NCBI GenBank assembly: GCA_902702965.1
Contig: CACRXP010000190.1
Span: 239,309-303,308 of the forward strand
DNA length: 64,000 nucleotides
Direction: 5' to 3'
Source of the DNA: Spirometra erinaceieuropaei
Lineage: Eukaryota > Platyhelminthes > Cestoda > Diphyllobothriidea > Diphyllobothriidae
Part shown: piece after piece, positions 19,940 through 32,089 of the stretch
Position numbering within the stretch: position 1 is the stretch's first letter
Layout: the number at the start of each line of letters is the position of its first letter
Translations under genes and position numbers: made by a program
The notes under the pieces: model-generated
Databases searched by the model: none
What the model was told of the DNA's origin: nothing
What the model saw: only the letters and a program-made list of their open reading frames with translations

Positions 19940-20960
19940 TCATTTCCTGCCTAGGAAATAACTGGTTTAATCGAAGACTAACAAAATAAAAAACAACTTT
20001 ATGACAGGCTAACCAATCAAGGCCGAATACAATTGACAACAGAGAAGGGAAATATGATACAGCGAGAAAATCATGAAAAACAGTAACAAATACAACGTAT
20101 TAGTACTTTGTTGATTGTCCTTTTGCTTTTAGAATTGCTGTGAGTCGGGAGGACATGGAAACTACTAACTTGTATATGGTGCTTTGGTCTATACTTTTAT
20201 CAAGCACAAAATCCAAGTATGCCGTATTGACAAGCATTTTTTCGTAATTACACAGGTCAGGGTGCATGCATACTCAGGTCGCGCACACGCAAAATAAGCT
20301 GGCCGTGCGACGGGACGACGATTTATCGCAAGTGTCTGCCCACGCCTTCGAAATGGGCAACGAGTTCAACTTGGCAGCCACTAAAATAACCGCCCAGGCA
20401 GAAAAAAGACACAGAATATTGATCGAACCCAGGGCCTCGAATGAGAGCTTCATCGATCGATGCATAGATTTGTTGCCGACAGAGGGAGCCCTGTGCAGCC
20501 ACCTCCACGCCTGGGTCACTGATCCCTGATTGGAAAACACCCCCTATAACTGTTGCCTGTGCTGCCTTTGCTTTCGAATCCGACGGCGGACCCCTGCATG
20601 AGTTTGGAAGCCCAGACAGATAAATTGTTCAGTTGCTCGATCAGTCTTGCCCTTCCCTACTCATAAATACGCCTGGAATCCAAATATTCTCCTCTTGCCT
20701 TGTCTCAGTTTCGTTGGAATTAGGGTCAGAACTGTTGGCAGGAATAAAAGTGTTTCGCTGGTTGCAGGCGGAGAGGCTGGTTGTGGTCTAAAAAAAACCA
20801 GACCGTATTTGTAAGCGAAATCAATGTCATACCTCTTATGAGGTTTGGACAAGGACATTACTCCGCAGCATTACAATGCTGTTTGACGTCGGTGAATGCT
20901 GTTGTAGCTGACGGCATCCTTTACGATGCTGACAAACACCTTGCTATTGACGGTCTCCGC
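19940..20960 (+). repeat. Local direct duplication, unit 2, split by a PLE fragment
   Basis: The first part (to about 20190) and the last part (from about 20690) repeat unit 1 at 19190-19740. The PLE piece at 20235-20680 sits between them. Identity is moderate, so the duplication is old. No target duplication is clear at the split. Confidence 0.55.
20235..20680 (+). pseudogene. Penelope-like endonuclease and tail, group I related
   Basis: The frame 20266-20529 (87 codons) holds HTQNKLAVRRDDDLSQVSAH, FEMGNEFNLAATKI and a C-terminal SFIDRCIDLLPTEGALCSHL. It starts after the catalytic GIY-YIG core, of which only NYTGQ-like remnants appear at about 20250. The tail 20530-20680 has CCCTATAACTG, GGAAGCCCAGACAG and AATACGCCTGGAATCC, with the hammerhead decayed beyond function. 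Confidence 0.75.
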
Positions 20961-21267
20961 GGTCGACCGTCAGACTGATCACTCTCCGAATTTGATGGCC
21001 ATCTAAACCATCAGGCGTCGAAAGTTCTTAAAATTTGTTGTCGATACAGTGTATCACACATGCGGGCCGACTTTGAAGGCTTCCCTAAAAAAGATCTCAT
21101 CCAAAAAGGAAGTTCTCTTCAAGAATAAGTGTACAATCGATACAGTGTTGCGCAAACAAAATAATCATTTTTCTTCCGCAGACATAGCGTCTTGCGCCGA
21201 AAACCAAAGTCATTCATCCTTTTTCGCATTATTCGTTGGGCAAATCCTAATAAATGTTCTGGCAAGA
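20961..21267. other. Spacer; 91-codon frame without motif
   Basis: The frame 21049-21324 is Lys- and Ser-rich. Its end lies in the left TIR of the next element. Unrecognised. Confidence 0.3.
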
Positions 21268-21785
21268 TGTGGTTATGTAGCCGCATCTGATAGACAAAAT
21301 ACTGTCGACCAACTTAATTATTGAGTAGAGGTGATTTCGTTGGCATGGTGTTGCTACGCGTTGCGGTGTGTGTTCTGCTTCTTTGTTGCCGCGTCTACCT
21401 TCTTCTGCCCAATGCCACTGCTCCTTCTTGACTTTCGGCCTGTCGTCTACTTCTAAATTTCGCGTTGGATGTTTCAGAGTTCGGATTTAGGGCTGCGGCT
21501 AAGAGTTAGGGTCAGAGAGTAAGGGCTTAGTGTCGGGGGTTAAGGTTAGGGGTTAAATCTAGGGGGTAGGGGCTAGGGTCTGGAACTAGAGCAGCTATTT
21601 CTCAATCACTCAAAGTAAAACAACGCATTCTCAGTAGCTTTTCTTTTGCACACAATTACTTGACCTCGTCGCCTGTGCGGTCACCGATCCAACATGCAAA
21701 AAGCCCTATTACCACCGGTACCGTACTACAGGTGGCTGGGGATTGTATATCTCAGGTGTGGCTACATAACCACATCTGGTCAATG
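21268..21785. repeat. TIR-bounded element enclosing a TTAGGG-like tract
   Basis: AGATGTGGTTATGTAGCC at 21269 is repeated inverted as GGCTACATAACCACATCT near 21760, with partial pairing for some bases beyond. The interval of about 500 bases has no transposase. Its interior includes the degenerate telomere-like tract 21485-21595. Confidence 0.5.
21485..21595 (+). repeat. Degenerate TTAGGG-like tract
   Basis: Irregular copies of TTAGGG and GGTTAG variants (GATTTAGGGCTG, AGTTAGGGTCAG, GGTTAAGGTTAGGGG). TTAGGG is the usual flatworm telomere repeat. The degeneracy fits an old interstitial tract. Confidence 0.5.
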
Positions 21786-22557
21786 TTTACTGTGAATAGT
21801 CTTATTCTAGCTAATTTCTAGTGTCTGACGAAAGAAATCGACGTTTTGTTCGCTTTAGCACACTTGTAGTCCACCTTACCTAATTTCAAGCACTGTTCTA
21901 TTATTTATACTTATTCAGAGAGCGACCTGGCTAGTATTAAAAATACTGGATAACGGCTCACGCAGCGGCCAGTCGGCTGTCAATTTCCGCATATGCTCAA
22001 AATCAGTGGCCGACAGGAACTACCTTGGCATCTTCCCTGCACAGTATGGCAGAAAAAGGCAATAGCGTGTCGTGGGTACTCCTTCTATAGGTATTTAATT
22101 ACGCCATTTAGTTTTCGGAGCAGTGGAGGAGAGTGGTGTCACAAAAGTTTATTGCAGGATTTTATGGCACAGAAAACCATGATCTTACCAAAACAGAATT
22201 TTTAGAGCTGGATCCCCTTCTCGTTTTTGAAACCATTGCATTTCCTCAAACATAATCCCACGCGAGGTAAATGTACGCAAAATCCGATTTCCGTTTCAAG
22301 ATGGTGCTTATATGAAACTGTTCTTGCTTATGTTAATGATTGTTTAGAGAACAATAATCATAAAAACGAGAATTTAACCTGTGATAGTCAACAGCGTAAA
22401 AAATTATTTGGATATCAGGAAACTTCCGATTTTGCCATAACATGGTCTGCTTTTCTTCCGTAGAACATACTTTATATGAATGCTTCTTGAGCGAAAGGCT
22501 TTCCGCTCCTCGAATCAAGTAAACAAACAAACATAACATCAAATTTATGCCTACGCA
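21786..22557. other. Spacer without recognisable feature
   Basis: Overlapping frames at 21993-22205, 22227-22463 and 22333-22578 (minus) have no motif. Confidence 0.45.
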
Positions 22558-22603
22558 ACTGAATTTCGATAACGACATTTCATGACTGAGGACACCTACT
22601 GTA
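22558..22603. repeat. Solo family A terminus
   Basis: ACATTTCATGACTGAGGACAC then CTACTGTA resembles a family A right end. No arm is recognisable upstream, so it is an isolated terminus or a different element with the same TIR. Confidence 0.5.
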
Positions 22604-22642
22604 AGTGACGATCAAGATTATCAGATTAACTATACTGACATA

Positions 22643-23569
22643 TACAGTAGATAAGCTAACGCACGGTATATTAACCGAAATTCTGAAATGCGTTTTCGAA
22701 TAAAAATATTACTTCAAGCGTTGTTGTAATATTAATTACCATGCAGCCTAATCCCCGGATATTTCAGTTACTTCAGAATGTCGAACTTTGGCGGAACTTC
22801 TTTCCGGTCGCCTGTGAAAAACACTATGTAACAATGACTACGTAGGTAGTATGAGTCTTTCTCATTGTTTTTCGATGCACATATAAATCTATAAAAAAAT
22901 AAAATATGCATTCTTTTAATAATTTGGTACACAATTGCGTTTTCTGCAAATTTTAGACTTGAATAAAGAATATCTTTCGGTTTTAGGAAGACTTTCTTCA
23001 TTCCCAAATAATTTTGAACCCAACCTGTCGTTACACTTGCATTCAGGTTCTCCAAACTACAAGCTATTAAGAGGAAACTTTGTGGGGTTTATAAAATCTA
23101 GCAGTTGCTTTAGGCCATATCGTAAACTTTACAAGCAACATTAATAAATGCAGAAGCATGATGTTTTATGGAGGCTATTCCACGGTCTTAAAAATCTCAT
23201 GCTTAGAAACTTTTTCCAAAACTGTTTAATACCCTTTCTTCAAAAATAAAGTTGGAAGAAGACGTAATTTTCCACCAAAAGGAGTAAAATAATAAATAGT
23301 TTATACGTTTTTCTATGAGTTATATCTGAATTTTTATGAGCATAAGTAATAAAACGCCTACCATTTAAGTAGTCATTTTTACGGAGTGTAGTTTTTGCAG
23401 AAGGCTGGAAAGATGTTCCTTAAAAGCCGAGTGCTCGTAATAACAGAAGTATCGTGAGATTATGCTGAACGGTAGTTAATATAACGACCTTACCTAAGTA
23501 ATATTTTCGAGTCGAAAACGCAATTCAGAATTTTGGTTAACAATTCATGCGTTAGCACAGCTATTGTAC
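22643..23569 (+). repeat. Long-TIR element family A, copy A6 (diverged, complete)
   Basis: TACAGTAGATAAGCTAACGC opens it and GCGTTAGCACAGCTATTGTA closes it. Arms and core follow the family with many changes. It is the oldest-looking complete A copy. Confidence 0.8.
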
Positions 23570-23905
23570 TGTGACTTTCGCGTCTAACGACAAGAGTTAG
23601 AGAACAGTGAGAGCCTACTTATCTTGTACACATGGCGAGTTGTCGTGGTTTGGCAGTTCGCCTGTGGGCCAGAACAAGTTATCTATTCGGGGGCGCGGGA
23701 GCAGTGGTGTATTTTGCGTCGCAAATGTTTTCGACATGTTTGTGTCAGCATGAGTGAAGGATTGGCTGAATGTTGAAAATCTGATTAGTTAGTGCATGGG
23801 CTGAGTTGGGGTTGTATGACCAGGAGACATGAAGGGTTATGATCACGTCAAAGCTGACAAGCCAGGTGGACCGACATGTCGGCCGGTGGCGCCCGTTCAT
23901 GGGCG
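23570..23905. other. Spacer without recognisable feature
   Basis: No motif or supported frame. Confidence 0.5.
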
Positions 23906-24814
23906 TACAGTATTTGGGCTAACTCATGAAATGTCAGCCGAAATTCCGAATTGCGTTTTGGTTTCGGAAAGATTAATTAAGTAGGATTGTTAAACTAATC
24001 GTTGTGCATCAAAATTATATAATAATTCAGTTACCTCAGGATGCCGGCTTTCGAACAAACCTCTTTGCGACTGCATGCAAAAACTACACACTGTAAAAAT
24101 GACTACTTACATAGCATGAATTTTCCTCATTCATTTTCGATGCCCCTAATAGTCCAATTATATTTCATGGAAAGCATGCATAAAAAATTCATTTTTTGAT
24201 TGTTCTGTAGAAAAATACGTCGTCTTCCAATTTTATACTCGGAGAAAGAGTACAATTCGGTTTCCAAAACTTTTCCAATTCCCGAATAATTTTAAACCCA
24301 CTCTACCATCAAAGTTGGATTTAGGGTTTCCAAACGACAAGTCGTATATTTTCGGCGTACGGAAAACCCCATATTTCTCTACGGTACTAAAGGGAGACCA
24401 TATAGGATTCATAATATTACACAGTGGATTTGATCCATATTGTCAAAAATCTCACAATTGGGAACTTTTTAAAACCGAGTATAAAATTACAAGAAGATGT
24501 AATTATCTTCTGATTGAGCAAAAAAATGAATATTTCTGTGTATTTTTGCCATTAACTATAATGGGACTTTTAGGGGCATCGAAAATCAATGAGGAAAATT
24601 CATGCTATATAAGTAGTCATATTTTACAGAGTGTAGTTTTTTGCATGCAGTCGCAAAGAGCTTTGTTCAAAAGCCGGCATCCTGAGGTAACTGGAATATT
24701 ATAGAATTATGTTGCAGGCTGGCTAGTTTTACAACCCTATCTAATGAATATTTTCGAAACGAAAGCGCATTTCGGAATTTCGGTTGACATTTCATGAGTT
24801 TGCCCACCTACTAT
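23906..24814 (+). repeat. Long-TIR element family A, copy A7
   Basis: TACAGTATTTGGGCTAACTC starts it and GAGTTTGCCCACCTACTAT ends it. The core is shortened: CAGTGGATTTGATCCATATT runs directly into AAAATCTCACAATTGGGAAC. The 129-codon frame 24315-24704 is arm and core sequence. Confidence 0.85.
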
Positions 24815-25570
24815 GACAGCATAGCTGGTCAAGGGGCGGTTTCTGGTCGAGTCCAGGCGATGACCCCGCGCACCAGCACCTGCACGCAGCCTGTCACAAT
24901 TGTCGTGGCCGTTGACTGACACGCAGGCCCCCGAAAGCGGGAGACTGGAGCGGCCTCTACATCTTCCCCCCAGACACCAAATGAAGTGAAAGGATTGATA
25001 CGCTAGTCCGTCACGTAACGCCCATACACGTAAAGCCCAGATCTTGAGCAGCAAATCGGAGATAGGTCGTTGCCAGGTGTTAGTGATGTCGCCACCTGGG
25101 ACACGGGACTGTTTTGTGGTGCAGTCAGTCCAGCGTCCTCCGCGTAGGCCGGTTCGATACGGTCAATACTGACGGTGACAGCATTGCCGTTGCGACCATT
25201 GCCGAAACCCCCGTCATATCATCGAAGAACTTGTTACGATCCCATCATAGGGCGTTAAAGAGGTCGACGGAGAGCGTCATGCCGGACCAGGACGAAGTCG
25301 AACGTGACGCCCGAGGGGATGTTGCACGGAGATCGAGCATGACACCGTGGAGTCGGTCCACACAACTGCTGGGATCAAAAGATGATAGCGTGTTTGTAGG
25401 AGGGACTAATTTACCGGGCAGTCGTAGTGGAATTCCGTAGACGAAATCGGTCGCGGTGCCAACGATATCAGCCTTCAGAGTAAAACGGACGGGTAACATC
25501 GCTAAGAGGAGGTTATCAGACCATAGAGAGAGAACAAGTCGAGAAACAAGTTGTTCAGCCCCTTGTTTTG
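24815..25570 (-). pseudogene. Gypsy-like retrotransposon integrase C-terminal relic
   Basis: The minus-strand frame 25245-25499 contains LPVRFTLKADIVGTATDFVY, GIPLRLPGKLVPP and CVDRLHGVMLDLR. This is the pattern seen after the DDE core of gypsy integrases, where the host frame has a VYGTPLRLPGE block. Upstream (25500-25570) reads SRLVLSLWSDN. Downstream, in another phase (about 25100-25200), TVSIDRIEPAYAEDA resembles the chromodomain-less end with VDRLKPA. The catalytic triad is not in the window. The plus-strand frame 25114-25440 is antisense. Confidence 0.7.
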
Positions 25571-26210
25571 GTTTATGAGCGTCGTCAATGGCATCCCTTC
25601 TATGAAGTTAATACGTATTCGACAGTACTGACGTCTGCATACCCAGACATGGAGTCCATTCCCAAAGTTACTTACTGAGTGGGGTGGGTAGGCTTTTGGG
25701 CTTATTGGGAGTGAATGCTGAGGAAGATGCTAACATAAATATTAGTTTGTAAAGCAAGTCTTTGTCGTGTTTCAAATGTGAACTTCGCTCGAATTTCCTT
25801 TGTTGTGCCAATTGCTACAGATTACTTGAAAGCGTTTATTCAGTTCTACAAGACCAGTGTCCTCGTTTTTCTGCATAATTTAACATTTTCTAACTGATTG
25901 GTCTCAATAGTAAAGTGTTAAGATGTGGAAAACCGGCAATTTCGATGCCTACTTCTTTTTGCTTTCAATCAAGGCTTCAAAAATACCAGAGATGCTCTTA
26001 ACATTTATGCTGTGTTTATGTGTGGTAGAACCGTTTGACAAATTCGAAAACGGCAGTTAGAAATCAAAGGCGCCTTCATCTCTCCGAGCAACCGACAGGC
26101 ATTGATTAAAGCTGTCTAAAGATACCCTTAAAAGAACCTGGTCGGTAAACTAGAGTCGGCGCTTCATTATTTCCGCCGAGTTATTTGCACGGAACGTAAA
26201 CGAAGATTTC
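25571..26210. other. Spacer without recognisable feature
   Basis: No motif or supported frame. Confidence 0.5.
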
Positions 26211-26271
26211 TTACATAGGTGTTTTGGCAGATTTTGAATAATTTGCTTTGACCCAACTGTGAAAAAACTCG

Positions 26272-26353
26272 GCAACTTCGGTGCGATTCAAACCCACGAC
26301 AGCAAGGGGATGGCTTGAAGACGGTGAACGCTCTAGGTACCCACAAGGCCCCA
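26272..26353 (-). tRNA. tRNA-like sequence, decayed
   Basis: The T arm reads GTGGGTTTGAATCGCAC on the minus strand (one mismatch), with acceptor GGCCTTG. The D and anticodon arms are damaged. A SINE or tRNA pseudogene, not a working tRNA. Confidence 0.5.
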
Positions 26354-26569
26354 CCGCGAGCAGTAACTTTAGACATATTTGGATTATGTTGCCCACCCAG
26401 CGCACTGCAACGTATTTAATCCACCAATTCTGATAGCGTATACTGACTGCTCAAGCAGGATTTCCTAAGTACTCAATATAGAATCCACCAGATGACTACC
26501 AGACTCACGTAACTAATAGGTGTTCTAGTAGATTTCGAATAATTTACGTTGACCCGACTCACGGCTCAT

Positions 26570-26660
26570 GGTGGAGCCTCACAGCCCAGATGGCCTGAAG
26601 GTTGACTGTACTGAAGCGTCCCCTTGCTATTTTGGGTTTGAATTCCACCGAAGTCGCCGG
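26570..26660 (+). tRNA. tRNA-like sequence, decayed
   Basis: GGGTTTGAATTCCACCG is the T arm, with TGACTGTACTGAAGCGTCCCC where the anticodon arm should be. The acceptor stem does not pair well. A pseudogene. Confidence 0.45.
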
Positions 26661-26702
26661 GGTTTTCATAGATAAATCATACTAGAAGATGTCCTCATCA
26701 CA

Positions 26703-27704
26703 TACAGTGCGTGACCGACCTCATGAAATGTTGACCGAAATTCTGAAAAGCGTTTTCGATAGGAAAGGACTACTGAGGTGGATTTGTAATACTGATTATC
26801 TTGCAGCATAATCCTATAATATTTCTAGCTCGGCAGGATCTTGACTTTTGGATGCACTTCTTTCCGGCTTCATGTAGAAACTGTCATTGGTAAAGAATGA
26901 CTACTCAAGAAGCATGAAGTTTTCACGTCGATCTTCGATGGTCTTATAAATTAAAATATATTTCATAAATATAACATGTACAAAAAGTGCTTACTTCTAC
27001 TCATTCGATAGAGAATCAAGTCTGTTGTATATTTTACACTTGAAGAAGGAGTAAAATTAGGTTTTAAAAGTTTTCTGACTTTTGAATAATTTGGAGCCTG
27101 ATGAGCCGTTGCATTGGCGGTTAGTGATTTCAGTCTACAAGGTGCATGCGTTCCGTGTATGGAAAATCATACTTTCTTCTATTCCTTTAAAAAGATGCCG
27201 TATAGAGTCCATAAAATGTGGCAGTGAATATGGGCTATGTTGTGCATTTCATGAGGAGCAGTGATAAATGGACAAATACGATGCTGTGTGAATGGTCATT
27301 ACAGAATGGTCTTACAGAATTTCATAATTAGAAACTTTTTTAAAACCTAATTGTACTCCTTCTTCAAGTGTAAAATATACAGAAGACTTGATTTTCTATC
27401 GAGTGAGTAGAAGTAAGCATTTTTTGTATATGCTATATTTATGAAATATATTTTAATTTATAAGACCATCGAAGATCAACGTGAAACCTTCATGCTTCTT
27501 AAGTAGTCATTCTTTGCCAATTACAGTTTCTACATGAAGCCGGAAAGGAGTGCATCCAAAAGTCAAGATCCAGCCGAGTTCGAAAAATTGTAGAATTATG
27601 CTGCACGATAATCAGTATTACAAATCCACCTCAGTAATTCTTTCCAATCGAAAACGCTTTTCATAATTTCGGTCAACATTTCATGAGATCGGTCACGCAC
27701 TATA
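26703..27704 (+). repeat. Long-TIR element family B, copy B1 (complete)
   Basis: TACAGTGCGTGACCGACCTC to GAGATCGGTCACGCACTATA. Family B shares the CTCATGAAATG block with family A but has GTGACC in place of GGGCTAA. The core differs (CCGTTGCATTGGCGG, CTACAAGGTGCATG, AATGTGGCAGTGAATATGGG). No transposase. Confidence 0.9.
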
Positions 27705-29250
27705 GGTGCTGGCGATGAGAAATAGTGCCTCCGCGTCAATATACAACAAAGCCAAGAGGGAGTGAGCCCCGAAGGACAAGCAAAACCTTCGTCAGAGCAG
27801 GAACGCAGTCTTCGAAATATCATGTTATCGTGTGGGGAATGAGCTGAGGGGGGGGGCTGGCGTAATCCATTTTAATGTACTCGAGCAGGATCAGGCGGTG
27901 AAAAGAAGTCTCTACGTAATCCAACGGAGTTGCCTAGATGCATCACTTCAACGAAAACGACCCCACTGTCACGGCCAACTGATTCTACCGCATGAAAGTG
28001 TCCGACCAAACACACCTCAACTCGTGAAATGGTTATCCGAAATTCCAAGGGGGCAGTTCTGTTGCTTTGACCCTACTTCTCCGACCTTACTGGGTCAGAC
28101 TGCCATCTGTTTGGTCGTTTAGAAAGCAAGCGGGTAGCTCGATATCCGATAACGGTACAAATCTAAAAAATATATTTATGTATAGCGAGTTAAAAAGTTG
28201 AATTCTGCAGGCAAACAAAGACAGTCGTCTTGTAAAACAGAAAAAAGACTTTCGAATAACATGTACCACTTGGCAAGACAAAGTGTCTTAGCGGAAAAAA
28301 TGCATTTGGAAAATATCGCTGATTTTTTTTAAACATTTTAATACCGTGTCACGAATTGCTGCACGCAGAGATAGCCGCTCTAGGATCTTCCGATTTTTTC
28401 CGATATAGGATAGACTCAGGAGAATAAATTGCAGTTTGGTTGGAGAAACCAGCCAGGAAGAAAAGATATAGGTCGCATGCGTGGCCAGGAAGTTACGGCT
28501 CTTGCTAGCGCCACCAGTCCGCCTAATTGGGTCGGCGATGTTTCCTTGCGGGACTCAGGCATGCAAAGTTCAAAGGATAGTCTGAATTGTGGATGGAGAC
28601 GGGTAAGGCGCTCTGGTCAGAAGTTCATCCAATTGACCTGCATAAACCTACAGACGCCGTGGCAACTCAGGGGTCTAGGCAAACGCACCAGTGAGATGCC
28701 AATGGTAGTTGCGACGCGCCATCCAACGATCCGTCTGATGCGAGTTTCCAAGACAATTATCGACTTCACGGTAAAGGAATTTTGACAGTGTAGGGAAGCA
28801 GCTTCGGTACCTGTCGATGGTTTGGTGCGCAGCTATTGATCCAAGCTGCATACGGTCTGTTTAATCGGGTAATCACATAGTTTTCTCAACATATTCAGGC
28901 ACGATATGGCGTTTGCCGTATGGGAGGAAATATGGTGAAATCGACACTAAAACGAAGCACAAGTGATTCCTAACTGCGGTTTTGGGACTAACAGCCTAAC
29001 TGCATCAGCCATTGTGGATAATTAGGAGAAAGGTGTTTTGTAATTTCGAAACATCAGAAAGTGCGGAGCGATTTCCCGTGTTGGACAGTATTGTTTTGGG
29101 TTACGGTGCACATGGGGATTCTGAGGGCGGGGTAGTGGAATGGCCTAGCTGCGCCAGGCACTGATGGTAGTAAGGGACAAGATGTTTAGTAGGTAGGAAA
29201 GAGGAATGGGAGCTCTCAACACGCAATACAGGTGGCCTTGAGCTGAAACT
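27705..29250. other. Spacer without recognisable feature
   Basis: Frames at 27832-28122 and 28429-28785 (118 codons) have no motif. A poly-G run is at 27847. Nothing else is recognised. Confidence 0.4.
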
Positions 29251-29335
29251 GAAAGAGATTAGGGTTAAGGTAAAGTTGAAGTTAAGATTAGCGTTAGATT
29301 AACGGTTATGCTTAAGGTTTGGGTTAGAACACGAG
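29251..29335 (+). repeat. Degenerate GGGTTA-like tract
   Basis: Irregular AGGGTTAAGG, AAGTTAAGATTAG and GTTAGATTAACGG motifs in a row. An eroded telomere-like or simple repeat. Confidence 0.4.
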
Positions 29336-30299
29336 AACAGGTGCATTTCCTGAAATTTAGCGTAAAAACACGTATTAAGGAGAATGCTCATTTCCATGTG
29401 TTACCGCTTTGTAAATGCAGTACTGTAAAAAGTGCGAAAGCATTTTATGCGTGGACAATATCATTTCGGATGACAGCGAAGCTGCCCATTGCGAGGGCGG
29501 AATAATTGAAAAAACTCAGCAAATCCTCCATGGGCAGTAGCATGTCGGACAAGTGAGCTGATGGAATGATGACGAAAACGGAATAGAAGGGCCACCAGGG
29601 TATTTACTGTTACAAAACGGTTTTGTATCAAGTGAAGAGATGAAAATGGTATTTTTTTAATGTGAAAGAGACGCAAGCGCAGATCTTGCTCAGTTGTAAT
29701 CTGCGCAGACCGAACGTAAACGCACGCTCAATAATTTCCACAAAAATAATCTTTACTGAATCTGTGGTGTTGTTGCCGTGTGTACAGCATAATCAGTTAC
29801 GTATGTACACTTTTTAATAATGGGCTATTTTACGAAGAATGAATTTCTATAGCTCATTAAATGAACTTTTTGCATTTTGCCTTATGTACCCTCGGCCTAA
29901 TGAAGAACGAAGATACCATAGACCTTTACTTTATTCCATACTGGGGCTTGTTGCGTAATAAAACGACGAGAGCCGAGCAACCCGAAGCCAATGTTCCCAA
30001 AACCGAAGGGGTTTTGCTCATCTTTACTTAATAGTAAATGCGAAGCGCATTACGCCCGAAATTTTCACTTGCTACACTGCCTGCTACCATTTGAACTAGA
30101 CATTCCTTAGACATTTAGTGTGGTGATCCTATTGTTTGTTTTTGTCCCGACATGTATATGAAAAGTAACGGAATCCTTCAAGGTTTCAGGCTGAGTAAAT
30201 ACTATAGCTATTGATAATGCTGCACGTTTGCAAGGAACGAGCAATCATCATCAGCACATAATTCGCATCAATACAAGGGGTGTCTATTGTTATCTATCA
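29336..30299. other. Spacer without recognisable feature
   Basis: No motif or supported frame. Confidence 0.45.
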
Positions 30300-30660
30300 G
30301 AGGGAAAATTCGGACATCTGCCTCTAACACTTTAAAGCTGTCTTTCACTATCGATTGTTGATTGGGATTCTCAAGATAACCTCTATTTTGCTACCCCTTA
30401 CCGTTTCGAAGTACGTCAGGCTTACTTTAGCTAGAGCAGACTTGCCAACTAGGCGTCCACAAACATTTATTGGACTAGCTTACTTAGAGACTCCAATTAT
30501 ATCAGGCCCTGTATCTGCCAATCTTGACCAAAATCAGTCTGAAATGGTGAAAACAGTGTGGTCGGGGCTTTTCAAGAGAAACGTATGTAAAAGTAAAACA
30601 TGAACACTTTTTTCAAACTAGACAAACTCGCTTGCAGAACAGTGCAACCTTGCCCTAGGT
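30300..30660 (+). repeat. Dispersed pair repeat, unit 1
   Basis: GAGACTCCAATTATATCAGG, AATCAGTCTGAAATGGTG, AGAGAAACGTATGTAAAAG and CAAACTAGACAAACTCGC recur diverged in 31330-31480. GGACATCTGCCTCTAACAC at 30313 recurs as GGACGTCTGCTTCTGACAC at 30936. Confidence 0.6.
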
Positions 30661-30919
30661 AACCGATTGCCGTAAATCCTCGTATTGCCTTCCAGTCAAC
30701 ACAAAAAGGCACATACCTTATGGTTTTTGTGCAATTATTGAAAAAACTGGCAAATAAGCAGTGAAGTTCAAGGTGCGGATCAAGTGATCTACAGAAATGC
30801 GCAGTGAATGTGTTTGCGATATGAAATTTTCATGGCAACCCATACTACAGTTTGAATAAATTTCTTTAACGACGCCGCCTATCTGGTCGATTTACGTAGT
30901 AACGTATCCTGTGTTATCC

Positions 30920-31500
30920 TTCGGATCAGAAATTCGGACGTCTGCTTCTGACACTAACGCCCTTTTTAACTGTCGATGGCCGGTTGAGGTTTCCAAGACA
31001 GCGTATATTTTCAACTGAATTAATTTACTTTAGTACAATTAATTAGTGTGTTGACTAGATGGTATCGCTCGGATTAAAAATACGAATATCTACCGCCCCT
31101 ACTTCAGTAGTGTTTTCCAACAATGAAATCTCCCAATGGCGTCAGCTTCAGAGTTACCCTTTTGAAAGCGGTAGTAGAAATCACTCTTTTAGCTTTACAC
31201 TAAAAGTGACTTTCGAAACAGCCAGCAAAGTCGTTGTCCTCTCAGCGTTTTGAAGGGCGCCAGGCTAAATCAACTAGACACAAGCTAACTAAGTAGATGT
31301 TCGAAAAAACAATTGTTGGGCGAAAATATTTACTTCAAGACTCCAATTATACTAATCAGACCAATCTCAGACAAAATCAGTCTGAAGCGGTGAAAAACAG
31401 TGCAACCGGTACTTTTTAAGACAAACGTGTGAGAGACTAAAACAAGAGAGTTTTTCCAATTAGACAAAATTGCTTGCAAATCAGATCAACTTTACTTAAT
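30920..31500 (+). repeat. Dispersed pair repeat, unit 2
   Basis: Matches unit 1 with about 230 extra bases inside. AAGACTCCAATTATACTAAT, AATCAGTCTGAAGCGGTG and AATTAGACAAAATTGCTTGC align with 30490-30630. No coding capacity is recognised. Confidence 0.6.
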
Positions 31501-31852
31501 GGACGTGGGTTAGGCAGTGGTAAACAGGCGAGTTTGCTTCTAATTATAGTACTCGCAGGTGCCCTTTGATCCGCAGTTATGGCCTCATGCCAAAAGGTAC
31601 AGCATCAGCAACAGCAACATGCCGACCTACTCACACTGTCAACATTTTCCGGAAGTGCTGGACTCGTCCAACCCCCCTCCCCTTTTTCGTGCGCGCTAAC
31701 ACCAGCAATCAAAGCAACAACGGCAAAATCCACGCTAAAAGCGTAATCTGATGAAGAGAATCACTGTTGATTACAGCTAATAAATACCATTGCTACATTC
31801 AACAGCAATTGTTAGTGCTGTTGTGGCCGCTGCTGTTCCTCATCCACCACCA
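31501..31852. other. Spacer ending in a CAC microsatellite
   Basis: GCAACAGCAACA stretches near 31605 and a CAC run at 31842-31852 that leads into the gap. Confidence 0.5.
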
Positions 31853-32089
31853 NNNNNNNNNNNNNNNNNNNNNNNNNNNNNNNNNNNNNNNNNNNNNNNN
31901 NNNNNNNNNNNNNNNNNNNNNNNNNNNNNNNNNNNNNNNNNNNNNNNNNNNNNNNNNNNNNNNNNNNNNNNNNNNNNNNNNNNNNNNNNNNNNNNNNNNN
32001 NNNNNNNNNNNNNNNNNNNNNNNNNNNNNNNNNNNNNNNNNNNNNNNNNNNNNNNNNNNNNNNNNNNNNNNNNNNNNNNNNNNNNNNNN
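31853..32089. other. Assembly gap (run of N)
   Basis: 237 undetermined bases, flanked on both sides by CAC repeats. The gap probably hides a longer CAC/GTG microsatellite. Frames that cross it are artefacts. Confidence 0.95.

Larger units (their letters stand above)
26211..26675. repeat. Divergent tRNA-like pair, locus 1
   Basis: The same architecture as 51441-52014. The left unit starts CATAGGTGTTTTGGCAGATT and GACCCAACTGTGAAAAAACTC, then a tRNA-like sequence on the minus strand (26272-26353). A middle with AGAATCCACCAGATGACTAC leads to a second start-like stretch (GGTGTTCTAGTAGATTTCG). A plus-strand tRNA-like copy follows (26570-26660). Confidence 0.7.

Noticed and set aside
24737..25054. 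105-codon minus-strand frame
   Set aside because: Runs from spacer into the right arm of A7; no domain.
28013..28050. Possible isolated left terminus (AACTCGTGAAATGG)
   Set aside because: Only a short resemblance to the TIR, with no outer bases or arm.
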